NCBI RefSeq assembly: GCF_002234675.1
Contig: NC_019871.2
Span: 28,706,094 to 28,770,093, forward strand
Source: Oryzias latipes
Taxonomy: Eukaryota > Chordata > Actinopteri > Beloniformes > Adrianichthyidae
Direction of reading: 5' to 3'
DNA: 64,000 bases
Numbering within the stretch: position 1 is the stretch's first letter; every line of letters starts with the position of its first letter. Positions 14,501 to 25,136 of the stretch are shown here, piece by piece. Below the pieces are notes generated by a model that made no database searches, was not told where the DNA came from, and was given only the letters and a program-made list of their open reading frames with translations. The translations under genes were made by a program, and so were the position numbers.

Positions 14501-15822
14501 ATGTACATGAGTAGTTCTCAGTCTTTGTTAACCCAGCACTGGGACGATTGAGGTGCACCATTAAAGGCACGGCCTGTGAATCATTTGCAGACAATATTGA
14601 TGGTTTTTATTGCTTTACAACTTTTCCTTGTCGGGCTTTTCGCTGCACTCCAGCATCAACAAGAAGAAATGTTCCAATACTTCAATACTTGTTTGGTGCA
14701 CAGAGTCGGTGGGTTTCTGACATGAATACTAAATAATTATTATGTTCCATATAAGGTAATAGTTTGTTTTTCATGGAAAAAAAAGAAGAGGTTAAATCCT
14801 ACTGGTGAAACGTGGTAATATGTACATGATAATTCATTCCTGTTGTTTAGGTTTAAGTTTACAGCTAAACCTTTTTACGTATATCTGAATTCCCACCACA
14901 GCGTGTGCAGGTGGGAAGCCAGTTGTGCTGTAATCAGCACAGATACTTGATAACTTCCAGCCACGGCCTAAGCGCCTCAGAGGACCTACGTTGTGAGAGT
15001 GTTGAGGCCACAGGCCTTCAGCTTCAGCAGGCGGTCCTCCCAGTAGGCTTTGGGGACGCGGAAGTAATGGATGGAGCCTCCAAGGATGAGGAAGGGTTTT
15101 CTCTCCAAGGTGAAGTTAGACGAGTCGGCCTTCAGTCCTTCAATGACTTGATGCATTTTTACTTCGGGCTGGTTCCTGAGAAGCAGAAATAAATCAAACT
15201 GCATTCAAAAAAACGGTGGATGCAAATAGACTCCAACCTACTAAATGACATACTGGTTTTCCATGAAATAATCTGAAAGCAGCTTGCACCTGCTGAGAAA
15301 CCTCTTTCACACAATCACAGGAAGGTCTGGGGTTATCACTGCATGAGTATTAATCATAGCAGGAAAGCCACGCCCACATTTTGATTACAGATTTTACGTA
15401 GATTTCCAGCTGAATTGCTCTCCTTCCTCCTGGGTCTGACCATCACTGTGCGCTTTCTTGCGCAAACTGTCCGTCTGCAGAATGCCGGCGGTAACCGGAT
15501 CCGTCTGGGACGCCGGCGCATGAGGGTGCCCCGTCCCACGAGCGTCTGTTTAGTCACCATGAAGGTTGGGTGAAGGTTCACGGACTGAACCAAGAAATTG
15601 TCCAAAAAACCACAAACTCGCAGCTAACATTTCACGCGTAAATGGGCGGAGCTCCGTTTCCGTCCATTCGTGGCTTTGCGCGCACACTAAAACTTTGAGC
15701 GCGCTCGGGCGGCTGGCTTACCTTCTCAGATGATAAACTATTATTACCAGGGCGGCGATGCAAAGCAGGGAAAAGTATCGCTGTTTCAGGGAGAGTCGAA
15801 CACAAAACGCGGAGTTTTCCAT
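2567..15822 (-). CDS. beta-galactosidase-1-like protein, copy A (GLB1L2/GLB1L3 type), 3' part outside window
   Basis: Glycoside hydrolase family 35 gene. Exons on the minus strand: 15722-15822, 14990-15175, 13321-13389, 12940-13035, 12223-12331, 5064-5156, 4874-4955, 4358-4422, 2567-2645. All have GT-AG boundaries and the frames join without a break, giving 293 codons. The start is the ATG at 15822. Exon 1 encodes a hydrophobic segment (about residues 17-32, [14 protein letters not shown]), which suggests a signal anchor. Family landmarks are present: [50 protein letters not shown] (acid/base Glu202) and [10 protein letters not shown] (nucleophile Glu274). Exon positions match copy B one for one. 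The C-terminal beta domains expected after exon 9 were not found in 1-2566, so the gene either continues past the left edge or is truncated. Introns are heavily loaded with transposons; intron 5 is about 7 kb. By family it should hydrolyse terminal beta-galactosides, but the substrates of GLB1L2/3 proteins are not well established. Confidence 0.93.
3060..3505 (+). mobile_element. M3-family short TIR element
   Basis: Starts GGACTGTATAGGAGAACTGG and ends CCAGTGCTTTATATACAGTC. Homologous throughout, in reverse, to 53653-54132 (CCAATCAGGAGT, GGTACTTCCTGTTTGGA). Non-coding, about 450 bp. Lies in intron 8 of glb1l copy A. Confidence 0.65.
3609..3850 (-). mobile_element. tRNA-derived SINE, minus orientation
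   Basis: On the minus strand it has a B-box-like GGTTTGATTCCCACC, a core resembling CCCTGGGCAAGACACCGAAC and a tail GAAAGCGCTTTGAGCC ... ACGCCATTTACCATTTT. The 5' tRNA-like head is incomplete. It shares its tail with the SINE at 56762. Confidence 0.7.
5300..5540 (+). mobile_element. LINE/SINE 3' tail fragments
   Basis: Two adjacent tail-like segments: one ending near TCCAAATAAAATTTATTATT and one ending AAAGCGCTATACAAATACAA followed by TTA repeats. Such tails are typical of fish L2 LINEs and their SINEs. No coding part is seen. Confidence 0.55.
6242..6905 (+). pseudogene. Harbinger Myb/SANT-like DNA-binding protein remnant
   Basis: From ATG 6242: [20 protein letters not shown], then [18 protein letters not shown], typical of the N-terminal domain of the Harbinger Myb-like partner. 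A one-base frameshift near 6391 breaks the IAAQVNA segment. A second piece near 6829-6905 encodes [20 protein letters not shown]. The rest is lost. Confidence 0.65.
6983..7157 (-). pseudogene. Harbinger transposase N-terminal remnant
   Basis: From ATG 7157 on the minus strand: [20 protein letters not shown], then a [17 protein letters not shown] segment, characteristic of the start of HARBI1-like transposases. It stops before any DDE residue, so no active transposase is encoded. Confidence 0.65.
7500..9560. other. Intronic stretch without identified features
   Basis: Part of glb1l copy A intron 5. I see no exon, RNA gene or classifiable transposon. Open frames are short and unconvincing. It includes a purine-rich GAGAGAGGGGGAGAGAGAG tract near 8213. 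Confidence 0.4.
9573..11390. mobile_element. hAT-type DNA transposon, non-autonomous
   Basis: Ends CAGGGCTCCAGACT and AGTCTGGAGCCCTG are perfect 14-bp inverted repeats. Subterminal motifs repeat GCGACCA-type (left) and GCCCCTAAATTTTC-type (right) sequence. No transposase frame. A (G)15 run is at 10632-10646. Flanks share only AGCTG, so the 8-bp target duplication is uncertain. Confidence 0.7.
11413..12050. mobile_element. hAT MITE with perfect 8-bp target site duplication
   Basis: Bounded by CAGTGGCGGCTACTGG and AAAGAAATCACCACTG, flanked on both sides by CTACTGCT (11405-11412 and 12051-12058). 638 bp, non-coding, in glb1l copy A intron 5 only 23 bases from the preceding hAT. Confidence 0.85.
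12160..12182 (+). repeat. Isolated M1 terminus (solo end)
   Basis: Only the terminal ~20 bases of M1 (TTTAAAGACCCACTCAGATC) are present, without interior. It lies about 40 bases outside the donor of glb1l copy A exon 5. Confidence 0.5.
13790..14363 (+). mobile_element. M1-family MITE copy
   Basis: Starts TTAAGAGACCCTCTCTGATC and ends CAGAGTGGGTCTTTAA. It is collinear with the copy at 28585 (GGGACATAGTTTCTGCAGAG, TTACAGCCCCTCACTGCCCC and others). Lies in intron 2 of glb1l copy A. Confidence 0.8.
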
Positions 15823-16604
15823 CGGAACCAACCGCCGCCGTCAACCCCTCCTTACAGCTTTGTGCTCCGGCGAGGCGAAACGCATGCTGCTGTTTTCCCT
15901 TTTTATTTCCTGAGCGTTTGTTCGGGACGCAACAAGCACCAGCAGTGGACGATCCTGTCGCACAACTTCATGCTGTTGCGCAAAAACAGAAAACGAGTCT
16001 AACATGTAACGCAAACGACCTAAACCAGCACGACAGAAGGGCTTCTCCTTCCGGGAGCCAGCCGTCGAATCAACAAAAACGTTGACAGAAATGGCTTTCA
16101 CCTCATCCTATCAGCTGTTCTGCTTGTGGGGCTTTTATTTTCTGGGGTTATAAAGGTCATAATTCAAATCGACACGCGGCAATCGTGGTCTGAGTCAAGG
16201 GACCGTCACAAAATTACACTTTCACTAAAAAAAAAAATGTTTTTTTGACTGTTTCCACATTATTAGTACAACGGAGTGTTAGCGCCACCCACAAAATAGT
16301 AATCACAAACAATTCCATATATTTTCAAAATAATATACATGTTTTCATGGACAACACACGTGGTTGCGGTCCTTTAATTCTTTCAAACGTGTGTGGAAAG
16401 GTTATCTCACACAGCTGCGTGTTTTATTGCCTGATGAACTGTGTCCTGTGTTAAAAGATAGCAGACAGAGCTTTAGTGCAGAGATACAAGGACTTGGGGT
16501 TTTTTCCCTTTTAAAAAAAAGGATAATTCTTTTTTTTTCCACTAAGTCGCTCTTTCTTGGAACTCTTATGGACATACTGGGCATGTGACCCGTTCAGGAG
16601 TGCA

Positions 16605-16925
16605 CAAAACACACATTTGGCTTCTTCTTTTTCTACTGTTTACTAGCGCATATCCGCCATCTACAGTTGGACTGGGTGCCAAATGTCGAAGCGGTGCAAA
16701 TCCTTTGAATCTTGCCCCAGGCTTTTTTCTTCACAGTTCTATTCTGATACATGAAAGACGTGATGTCATAGACAAACCGCAATTAGTCATTTCTCCTCCA
16801 TAGTCAATTTTCAAACGACTGACACTCCAGTGAGTTTAAAAGGCACTCCATCTGTACAGCGCTACCAAATCCAGGTCCCTGATTGGTCAAAGTTCAACTG
16901 TGATCTAATCTTGCATAGCTATGGG
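16605..16925 (-). mobile_element. M2-family fragment, reversed
   Basis: Shares TGTTTACTAGCGCATATCCG and CTGATTGGTCAAAGTTCAAC (reverse complement of the M2 interior) with the other M2 copies. One terminus is missing. Lies between the two glb1l genes. Confidence 0.55.
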
Positions 16926-16991
16926 ACTTTTGAATGGAGTAACCTGAAACATACATTTTCACTGGAAGGGGTCACTTGAACGCTGGTTGCC

Positions 16992-17420
16992 GGTAGAATA
17001 GAATAGAATAGAATAGAACAGAATAAAATGCTTTACTGTCATTATAGAAGTAGCATGACGAAATGTAAAGTCAGCCATCATGCATTAGGAATCACAATAA
17101 TAAAAGCAATACATAATCAGTATGAAAATGTGTTCAAATGTCATGGCGTTTGGAATGCTTCATTAAGGAGCCTGATGGTCCATGGGTACCAACAGTTTGT
17201 GAGTCTGTTGGTCCTGACTTTGTGGGGTGCATATTTCCTCCCTGATGCCGGCAGTTTGAATAAGTGTGAAGACGTCTATCATTACTTTCTTGTCTCTTCT
17301 GAGGTAGTGTGAGCTGGCGATGTTCTCCAGGGGGAGCAGAGGGCGACTGATGATCTTTCCAGCTGTCCCGTCGTCCTCTGCGGGACCTTCTTGTCCGAAG
17401 CCGAGCTAGCAGCAAACCAA
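16992..17420. mobile_element. Decayed retrotransposon 3' tail with (TAGAA)n
   Basis: A short AGAAT pentamer array followed by sequence resembling a common fish LINE 3' region (ATGCTTTACTGTCATTATAG; GGGCGACTGATGATCTTTCC). Family not assigned. Confidence 0.4.
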
Positions 17421-17894
17421 ACACTCACACAGTCCATCAGCACTGGTTCAGTGATGGCTAATCTGAAACATTGTAATATCATAGGGTTTTTTTCCAGCCT
17501 AGAGTGTGAAACAGGGATAGAAAAAGACAGTGAGACAAAGAGAGAAAGAAAGCGAGCGTGCGTTACTACCATTGTTCTGAAACGACAATGGTTTCCCTTA
17601 TCTGTAGCGTTTGAGGCCTCCCAGCACCATCTGCCTACAGAAGGTTCTTTGGTAAGCACCACGGCACAGCAATAACAGCCTTTTTGATGCTATTTGGATT
17701 ATATTTTCTTATATTTGGAATAGTCCGGTAAAGATTTGGTAAAGTTTTTCTAGTGTCAACCTTTTTTCAGGAGCACATGGTTTAAATTTGTGTACTGTTG
17801 TATATCTTTGTTAGGACAGGCTGCCATTATTTTATTAGAAGATGTTGTTTCACTCCCCTTTCCGCCTGCCAGATTGCCTTTTAAAGCTTTGGCG

Positions 17895-20800
17895 ATGAGT
17901 CGTCGGGGTTTAAGAGCAGACTCGACTCAGTTCACATTGGAAGGAAAGCCTTTTCGGATCCTGGGAGGCTCTGTGCATTATTTCCGTGTCCCAAGACCCT
18001 ACTGGAGGGACCGTCTGCTGCAGATGAAGGCCTGTGGCCTCAACACTCTTACAACGTAAGCCGTTCTATCACATGTATGTATTCATATGTTTACGTTTAG
18101 TTTTGAATGTAGGAACGAGTAAGAGAAAAATCCGTAAAGACCGGCTCTGATGAAAATTGTGTTTTGGGTGTTTTTAACATGTACCTATTGCATTTTTCTG
18201 ATGATGAAGAACATGTATAAACATTGTTTAGCTAAAATTTGGATTTCTGAGTATTTCTTTATTTAAATTGTTGTGAATCAGGGGAAGATGAAAAATGCAG
18301 TTGGAAAAGATTGTGTTTGTTGCGTACAAAATACACTGAGCAGGCCACAAGCTCCCTGCTCCGCTCTATGCTGATACCTCCACTTGCAAACAAATAGATC
18401 CATGAACGTCTTTGTTTTCCTCGTCTGAGCTGGAATCTGGATCAAATCTGTACGACTGGATAGCTCCAATACTGCTCACCAGTTTTGTTTCACCCATGAT
18501 TTTAGGTTGGAGGTGTGAAGCAAGCAAGAGAGAGCGTAAACAGATGGATGATGGGAATGAGGGGCAGGGTTGCTATGCACCAACAGTCCTGTTCACAACT
18601 CAGAGCCAAACGTCCAACGAACTATTGCCACTCAGGACAAAACTATGTCCAAGAAAATGATACAAGTTTTTAGATATGGGCTGAAAACATCATAATCATA
18701 ATTAAAAGACTACTGGGAACGCTTTTAACAACAGATCACAAGAGTGATTAAAGTGGGACGTTAACTGAAAAGTAGCTCTTGACTAGCAACCCATGAGCAG
18801 ATAAAGATTTTTGTACTTCAGGTTTACACAATACTTTCATTGTCATTTTCACAGATATGTACCATGGAACCTGCATGAACCTGAGAGAGGAACCTTTCAT
18901 TTTCATGATCAGCTTGACCTAAAGTATAAGGAACTCTTTCTGTTTTATCAAATTGAAAGAAGAAAACAAAAGATTTGACTAACAAACACAGACCGTCTCT
19001 GGGTCTGGTTTAGGTCTTACATCCGTTTGGCAGCAGAGATGGGACTGTGGGTCATCTTGCGCCCTGGGCCTTACATCTGTGCTGAATGGGACTTAGGAGG
19101 CTTACCGAGGTGACATCATTTGTCTGTTTCATCAAGGTTTTTAGTTATTTTTTGTTGCTTTCTGCTGCTGTTGTTTTATTGTTTTGTCCTTTTGTGCATG
19201 AACTGTTTCTCTCACAGCTTCAGTGAAGGCTATTATTGAGAGTAATGGAACAGCCAGTTAACCTTTTCACGTTTTCCAGCTGGTTGTTACAGGACAAAGA
19301 CATGCAGTTGAGGACAACATATCCTGGCTTTGTAAATGCAGTCAACCTGTACTTTGACAAGCTCATCCCTACCGTCAAACCTCTGATGGTAAATCCAGAT
19401 CCCTTTTTGATTTTTCCTTTGAAAAAAGCTGCTGATCATTTCAGTGAATGGGTTTTATTTCTTAGTTTGAAGAAGGAGGCCCGATCATTGCTGTACAAGT
19501 CGAGAACGAGTATGGATCCTACGCTAAAGATGAGGAATATATGCCTTTTATTAGGAATGTGAGTTCACCGATGATTTTCAATAATGCATTTGACTGCATT
19601 TTATTCATTGAGTACCATTTTGTTTTAGTGTCTTCAGTCCAGAGGAGTCAATGAGCTTCTTATGACTTCCGACAACTGGGAGGGCCTAAAATATGGAGGG
19701 GTGGCAGGAGGTAAACAAGTGACTCCAGACAACATCTTACATTTTATTCTAAGCCCTCTTCTGATGTTTGAGATTCTGATATTTTCAGCTCTAAAAACGA
19801 TCAATTTCCAGCGGCTGTCAGTTGGAGCTATCCAACACTTGGCTGACATGCAGGAAAGTGGAGTTTGATTCTCACTTTGGCTTTGGCTTTTTTACATGAT
19901 GTCTGAAAAGGCAGTTTGTTTCTCTTTGTACGCCTATTATTAAAAAAAAAAAAATTGAGTCCTACTTTGCAGCCTGCTTTGGCCTCATCACCAAGACTAC
20001 AAACTTTAGTCAGTCAGTTTTGTAATGAGTTGTGTTTGATTGTAAATGTATACCATGTAGCCACAGAAACCTCTCTTGGTGATGGAGTACTGGTCTGGGT
20101 GGTTTGACGTCTGGGGAGAGCATCATCATGTATTCCATGCAGAAGGTTTGAATTACCATCAATAATCTTTAGGGTGTTAGCAATTATCTTCTCTGTCCTT
20201 ATTTATGTTGCCTTCTTTGCATGTTTTCCTGCAAACTGATAACGTTAATTCTCCAATGGAATGAGGACCATTTCAATGATCTGTTGCAAAATTGTCTACA
20301 GGGGGGGCTAACTGCTCCCCCAGCTAAAAGAGACCCCCACACACACTTGATCTCTAATTTTTGAGTCAATATTATCATAATGTAGCCAAAATCTGTGTTG
20401 TTTCTGTGGTAGGGCAAGATGAAATTCTCATTTTTGGAAAATTCTTTAATAATATCTAATGAATAATAATACTTTTTGAAATATGTTTTTTTTTTCCTTT
20501 TATTTGTAAAGGCTTTCAACTCTGCTATCCCCATCCTGCCCCCCCCCCCCCATATAAAATGTTCTAGCTCTGATCAGTAACGTTTGTTGCCCCCAAACAG
20601 ATATGCTCGCCGTGGTATCTGAGCTCCTGTCCAGAGGCGTTTCCATTAACCTGTACATGTTCCACGGCGGAACAAACTTTGGGTTCATGAATGGAGCCTT
20701 GGATTTTGGCACCTACAAACCTCAAGTCACAAGTTATGGTGGGATAAAAAAAACCTCTTAAAGTAGCTATGGATGCAAAAGGAAGAGTTTTGATGATCTG

Positions 20801-23800
20801 TTCTATTGGTTCTCAACTACAAACCCTATCCTGGCAGATTACGATGCTCCCCTTTCTGAAGCTGGAGACTGCACCATGAAATGCCAACTACTGCGGAATT
20901 TATTCAGCCAGTATCACTGTAAGGCTTAAAATTGTTTGGATTATATTTCATTTTTCATGTAAAGTGATGCACATGTTGATGTATGTTGTCTATCTTCTGT
21001 GTTTCGGCTTCTGAGTAGCCTAAACAGAATGATTTTGTTGACTTGTGTTCCAGCTGAGCCTCTCCCTCAAGTGCCCTCCCCTCAAGAGAGAAGAGCCTAT
21101 GAACCTGTTGTAATGCAGCAGCACCTATCCCTGTGGGACAGCTTGCACTTCACAGACAAGGCAAGCTGCAGATGGAAAGCACTGGTCCAGTGCCACAGCT
21201 ACATGTGAAAGTTAGAAAACAGAAAACGCTGCATTCAAACCCAACACAAACAATAACAGTATGGCTCTTCTGATACAAGATCTAAGGTAGAGCCTCTTGT
21301 TTTTAGCACATGTATTCCTTAAGGAGCCATGTGCAAATAGTCAATACAAGATCTACAAACTTATACCAACCTTGAAACACAAAACTTTTGCGATGACTTT
21401 CAAATTATCTTGGTTTATTAGTGTTACCAATGCATGTTTTATTAATTTATGTCATCAAATTGTTCATGTGATTCTCATTTGTGTAGCCACACAGGTCAGA
21501 GAAGGCGCTGAACATGGAAAATCTACCAGTCAACAACAACAATGGGCAGTCATATGGCTATACTCTTTATGAAACCACCGTCACCAGTGGAGGAGCCCTG
21601 AACTCCATGAACAACATCAGAGACCGAGCATTGGTGACGTCCGTCAGAGGGACTTATAGAAAGACCCCCATGCTTTGTGGGCTTCATGCTTATGGTTATC
21701 TGTTGGGACTCTCATGTGATTCAGGTTTTTGTGGAGAGAGAATATGTTGGATGTTTGGACTACAAGACTCAGAAGGTCACTCTCCCTGAAGCCAAGGTAT
21801 TCCTTTGTTCAAATCTTATTTTATTCCATTGTTATGATAGAGAAGTGCATCAGCATTCATTATTCTTGATGTTAATTGAAAAAAAGAATTTTCAGGACTA
21901 TGAGTTGCTGCAGAGTACAAAGATACACGTATTTTGGGCTTCCGTGTTGAAATCTCTCATGTTCACCCTTCGCTACGCAAGTTTCTACAACAATTTTGTA
22001 CTCTATGTACAAAACATGCAGCCTTTGAACACGTATTGAAAGTAAAATCAGGTGGAACTTTGACCAATCGGGGAATCGAGATGGCGTTCCCTTTAATTCA
22101 TGGAAGAGCCAAGTGTTTGAAAATTGATGATGGAGGAGAAATTAATAACTGCGGGTTTTGCCCGGCAGGAATATATGACAGCGAGTCTTAAATACTTTGG
22201 AAAGGAGCTGTGAAAGAAACTCATTGATTTCTATTAAAAGTGTATTCAGGCTAGAAAAGTTCGCTGGTCTGGTCTGCTTAATTTGGTCTGGATCATGTCC
22301 TGAACCTTGACTTTTCAGTCTGCTTTCTACCGGACATTTCTGATTCTGATTGTGAACAAAACCATGTGACTACACTATAAACAAATATTCAGGATAAAGA
22401 ACACGCTAACACTAAGCTCTGTATGTCATAGAAAATCACTAAATTTGTTGAATTCTTCCTTGTTTGTGTTGCTTTGGAACAATTCCGAAAAAGCTTGGCG
22501 TAAGACTGAGCGGCGCTTCTTCTTCTGTGTTGCTGTCAGAAGCAAATTCTGATACAGCTACAGCGCCCTCTATTGGTTCGTGTATATATATGAACCCTTG
22601 ACAGCCCTCTCTCTTTCACTGCCCATATCAATAACATCCCCGCTCCGCTTGCTTCCATCGTCTCTCACTCCTCACTCCACAGCTGTCCTGGTCCACAGTC
22701 TCACCACGTCCCGTATATGGACTACTGTAACTCCCTTCTTTCTAGACTTCCTCAAAAAAACCTCTGTAAGCTTCAGCTGGTTCAAAACTCAGCTGCTGGA
22801 ATAATAACCCAAACCTCCGCCATTCACCATGTTACAGCCGTCTAACAGCAGCTTCATTGGTCACCAGTACCTCACCGAATCACTTAAAAAAATCCTCATT
22901 TGAACCTTCAAACCCTCCACAACCTCCCCCCACGTATCTTTCAGAGCTCCTGACTGTTGCTCCTCCCACTCGCCCCCTCAGATCCTTTTCCTCCGTTCGA
23001 CTGGCTGCCCCACGATCACGTCTCTTTTCCCCGGGGGGCAGAGTATTCAGCAGCTCTGCCCCCCGGGAAACGGACTAACTTTCTCAGTTCTCCTAACATC
23101 TCAAAATTTCCCTTTTTCATCGTTCATTCAGTACATGACATTTAAACGACTGCTTTAACTGTTGACCTTGAGTGTCAAGAAAAGGGCCAAATAAAAAAAT
23201 GTATTATTATTTTTATCATTATAAATTTGTTTTTATAGTCACATGCTAGTCACACAGGTTGTACGCCGGACCAAACTATGCAATCAACGCAACTTATACT
23301 CAGATTGGTCATCCACATATTAAAATGTCTAAAATTAATAATTACTCCTAAATAATTTTGTATACAGTAGTTGACTGTTGTTCAAAGTATGTTTTGCTAT
23401 GGTATTTAATCTTTACAACAACACTCCTAGCCTTTTAGAGTCGCCTCTCAGCACATTATTTTGGTTTCTAAGGGAGAACGGATGTTAAGCTTTCTTGTGG
23501 AGAACTGCGGTCGGGTGAATTATGGCAAAGCTCTCAACGACCAACGCAAAGGTATTTTATGTGTATTTATTATTTATTAATACCTGAAAATGTTAACAGC
23601 CATTGTACAATCTAAAATCTTTTTTTTCTGAATTATTCACAGCTAAATGTGTAATATAGTTGTAAAAAAAAGATTTTATATTTTGATTAGAGCGAGTATT
23701 GAGCTCATTCATTTTATCAAACTTATTGTCTTTAAAGTATTTTACTGCACAGAGAAAGTTTGCTTTCTTCTTTTAACCTTTTATTTTTTGCAATGCACAG

Positions 23801-24775
23801 AAGGTGAGACGACCCTTTACTGGTTTCCATGGATGTGGTTTGCTCTTTCCCTCGGTCTGTATTGTCTGTTGTAACCAGGTTGTAACCCTGTCATGTGAAT
23901 TTCAGGTATCGTGGGAGACATTGTTTTGAATCACTCCCCCCTGAGAGGGTTCAACATCTTCTGTTTAGATATGAAGCCACGTTTCATAAATAGGTAATCC
24001 TCAATGTGTCAAAATTTCACATAATTTATGGACGACATCAACAGACTTTCAATGATACAATGGAAATTTTGTATGAAATGAAAAACAGTATCAATTTTAA
24101 AATGTGTGTTTTATTTATTAAGTTGATGGATAAGCTGGATAATCACTAGTGATTATGCACCCAGTATTGATCAATGAATGTAGCCTAAAAACAATTTCAG
24201 AACAAATCACAACAATAAAAATAGATACGTTTCCTGTTTTAGATTAACGCACACAGCTCAGTGGAAGACTGACTTCAGATCACTTGCTGTCCCAGGATTT
24301 CTTCAAGCCAGGCTCAATGTGGACGGCTCACCAAGAGACACCTTCATCCAAATGACTGTAAATAAAGCTGTCGGATTATTTGTGTGGTCAATTGTGCCTT
24401 TTTATGCTAGTTTAGGGATTTTAACAGTGTTTGTTCACAGGGTTGGGGTAAAGGTGTTGTATTCGTTAATGGACAGAATCTCGGCCGTTACTGGTTTATT
24501 GGTCCTCAACGTTTCCTTTACCTCCCTGGACACTGGCTCAGGAGCGGAGAGAATCAGGTTACACGATCTATAAAAACTATACTGGTTTTAGTATTGTCTC
24601 CCTGTACAATTTGACTTTTAATTGTCTGTTTTTTTGTGTGTTTTTTTTTTTTTTTTGGTTTCAGATTATTCTTTTCGAGGAGCAAAGAACCAATGGGGAA
24701 GTAGTTTTTACTGAGAATGCAGATCATGGAAAGACTATCGATGTTTATAAACTGCCCTTCTGCACACTGCTGTAA
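17895..24775 (+). CDS. beta-galactosidase-1-like protein, copy B (GLB1L2/GLB1L3 type), possibly splice-impaired
   Basis: GH35 paralogue of copy A. Coding exons: 17895-18055, 18855-18923, 19014-19109, 19280-19388, 19466-19558, 19629-19710, 19789-19853, 20067-20145, 20601-20738, 20838-20918, 21054-21160, 21487-21633, 21725-21796, 23473-23551, 23906-23993, 24243-24357, 24441-24557, 24665-24775 (TAA). Joined, they give about 602 residues, close to the usual ~630-650. Acid/base Glu160 lies in [10 protein letters not shown] and nucleophile Glu232 in [10 protein letters not shown]. The C-terminal part has [22 protein letters not shown] and NGQNLGRYW. Two irregular donors: the exon ending at 19853 reads CAG|GAAAGT instead of CAG|GTAAGT, and the exon ending at 21160 uses AAG|GCAAGC (GC-AG). 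No N-terminal membrane segment like that of copy A is visible. The frame is open upstream to an ATG at 17790 with a possible acceptor at 17873, so the true start may lie in an unseen 5' exon. All catalytic codons are intact; whether it is functional depends on splicing at 19853. Confidence 0.9.
18133..18764 (-). mobile_element. M1-family MITE copy, reversed
   Basis: Starts GTAAAGACCGGCTCTGATGA and ends near AAAGTGGGACGTTAA. Internally it matches the reverse complement of the 28585 copy (for example TCGTCTGAGCTGGAATCTGG). Lies in the first visible intron of glb1l copy B. Confidence 0.75.
21893..22240 (+). mobile_element. M2-family fragment
   Basis: Matches the M2 interior: TTCGCTACGCAAGTTTC, TGACCAATCGGGGAATCGAG, TGATGGAGGAGAAATTAAT and GGAGCTGTGAAAGAAA. 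Lies in the intron of glb1l copy B between 21796 and 23473. Confidence 0.6.
22600..23220 (+). mobile_element. L2 LINE fragment, reverse transcriptase C-terminal part
   Basis: Degraded frames match the L2 C-terminal region: [17 protein letters not shown]-like, [13 protein letters not shown], and a tail ending in an A/T-rich ATTATTATTT sequence. Several frameshifts. Lies in an intron of glb1l copy B. Confidence 0.65.
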
Positions 24776-24936
24776 AAATGTGTTCAAACCACACAGCTTT
24801 AAGCTGTTTGTGTGCACATGTAACATTCGGTGGACTTTTTTTTTGCTCTTCTAATTTGCCCAATTGTTTTAGGAATTAACTTTTAAATGTTGCAAAATCA
24901 CAACTTCTTTCAAAATAATGAGATATTCTAATTTTT

Positions 24937-25013
<77 letters not shown>
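24937..25013 (+). repeat. (GTTA)n microsatellite, about 19 units
   Basis: Near-perfect tetranucleotide array directly downstream of the glb1l copy B stop, before its candidate poly(A) signals. Probably transcribed as 3' UTR. Confidence 0.95.
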
Positions 25014-25122
25014 ATAAAGTTACAGGCGTTGCTAGACACCTCAGCTTCCTGTTGGACGAAGCGCCTGTCATCTAAATATGGACCGTGGATGACCACAGCG
25101 GAAAACCTGAACATCCTTTCAC

Positions 25123-25136
25123 AATAAACAAATAAA
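25123..25136 (+). terminator. Candidate poly(A) signals of glb1l copy B
   Basis: Two AATAAA hexamers (25123-25128 and 25131-25136) about 350 bases after the stop codon and 520 bases before the ilvbl start codon. Confidence 0.5.

Larger units (their letters stand above)
15823..17894. promoter_or_regulatory. Head-to-head intergenic region between the two glb1l genes
   Basis: About 2.07 kb separates the start codons of the divergent glb1l copies, so both promoters should lie here. The first ~300 bases next to copy A are GC- and CpG-richer than the rest. The distal part is taken up by repeat fragments: a reversed M2-family piece near 16605-16925 and a decayed retrotransposon tail at 16992-17420. 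I see no clear TATA box or other defined element. Open frames here look like chance. Confidence 0.45.

Noticed and set aside
17391-17675. Possible upstream coding exon for glb1l copy B (94-codon frame)
   Set aside because: No similarity to the copy A anchor exon and no supported splice pair joining it to 17895; it also overlaps a decayed retroelement tail.
24937-25013. CRISPR-like regular repeat
   Set aside because: It is a pure GTTA microsatellite without spacers, in a vertebrate genome.
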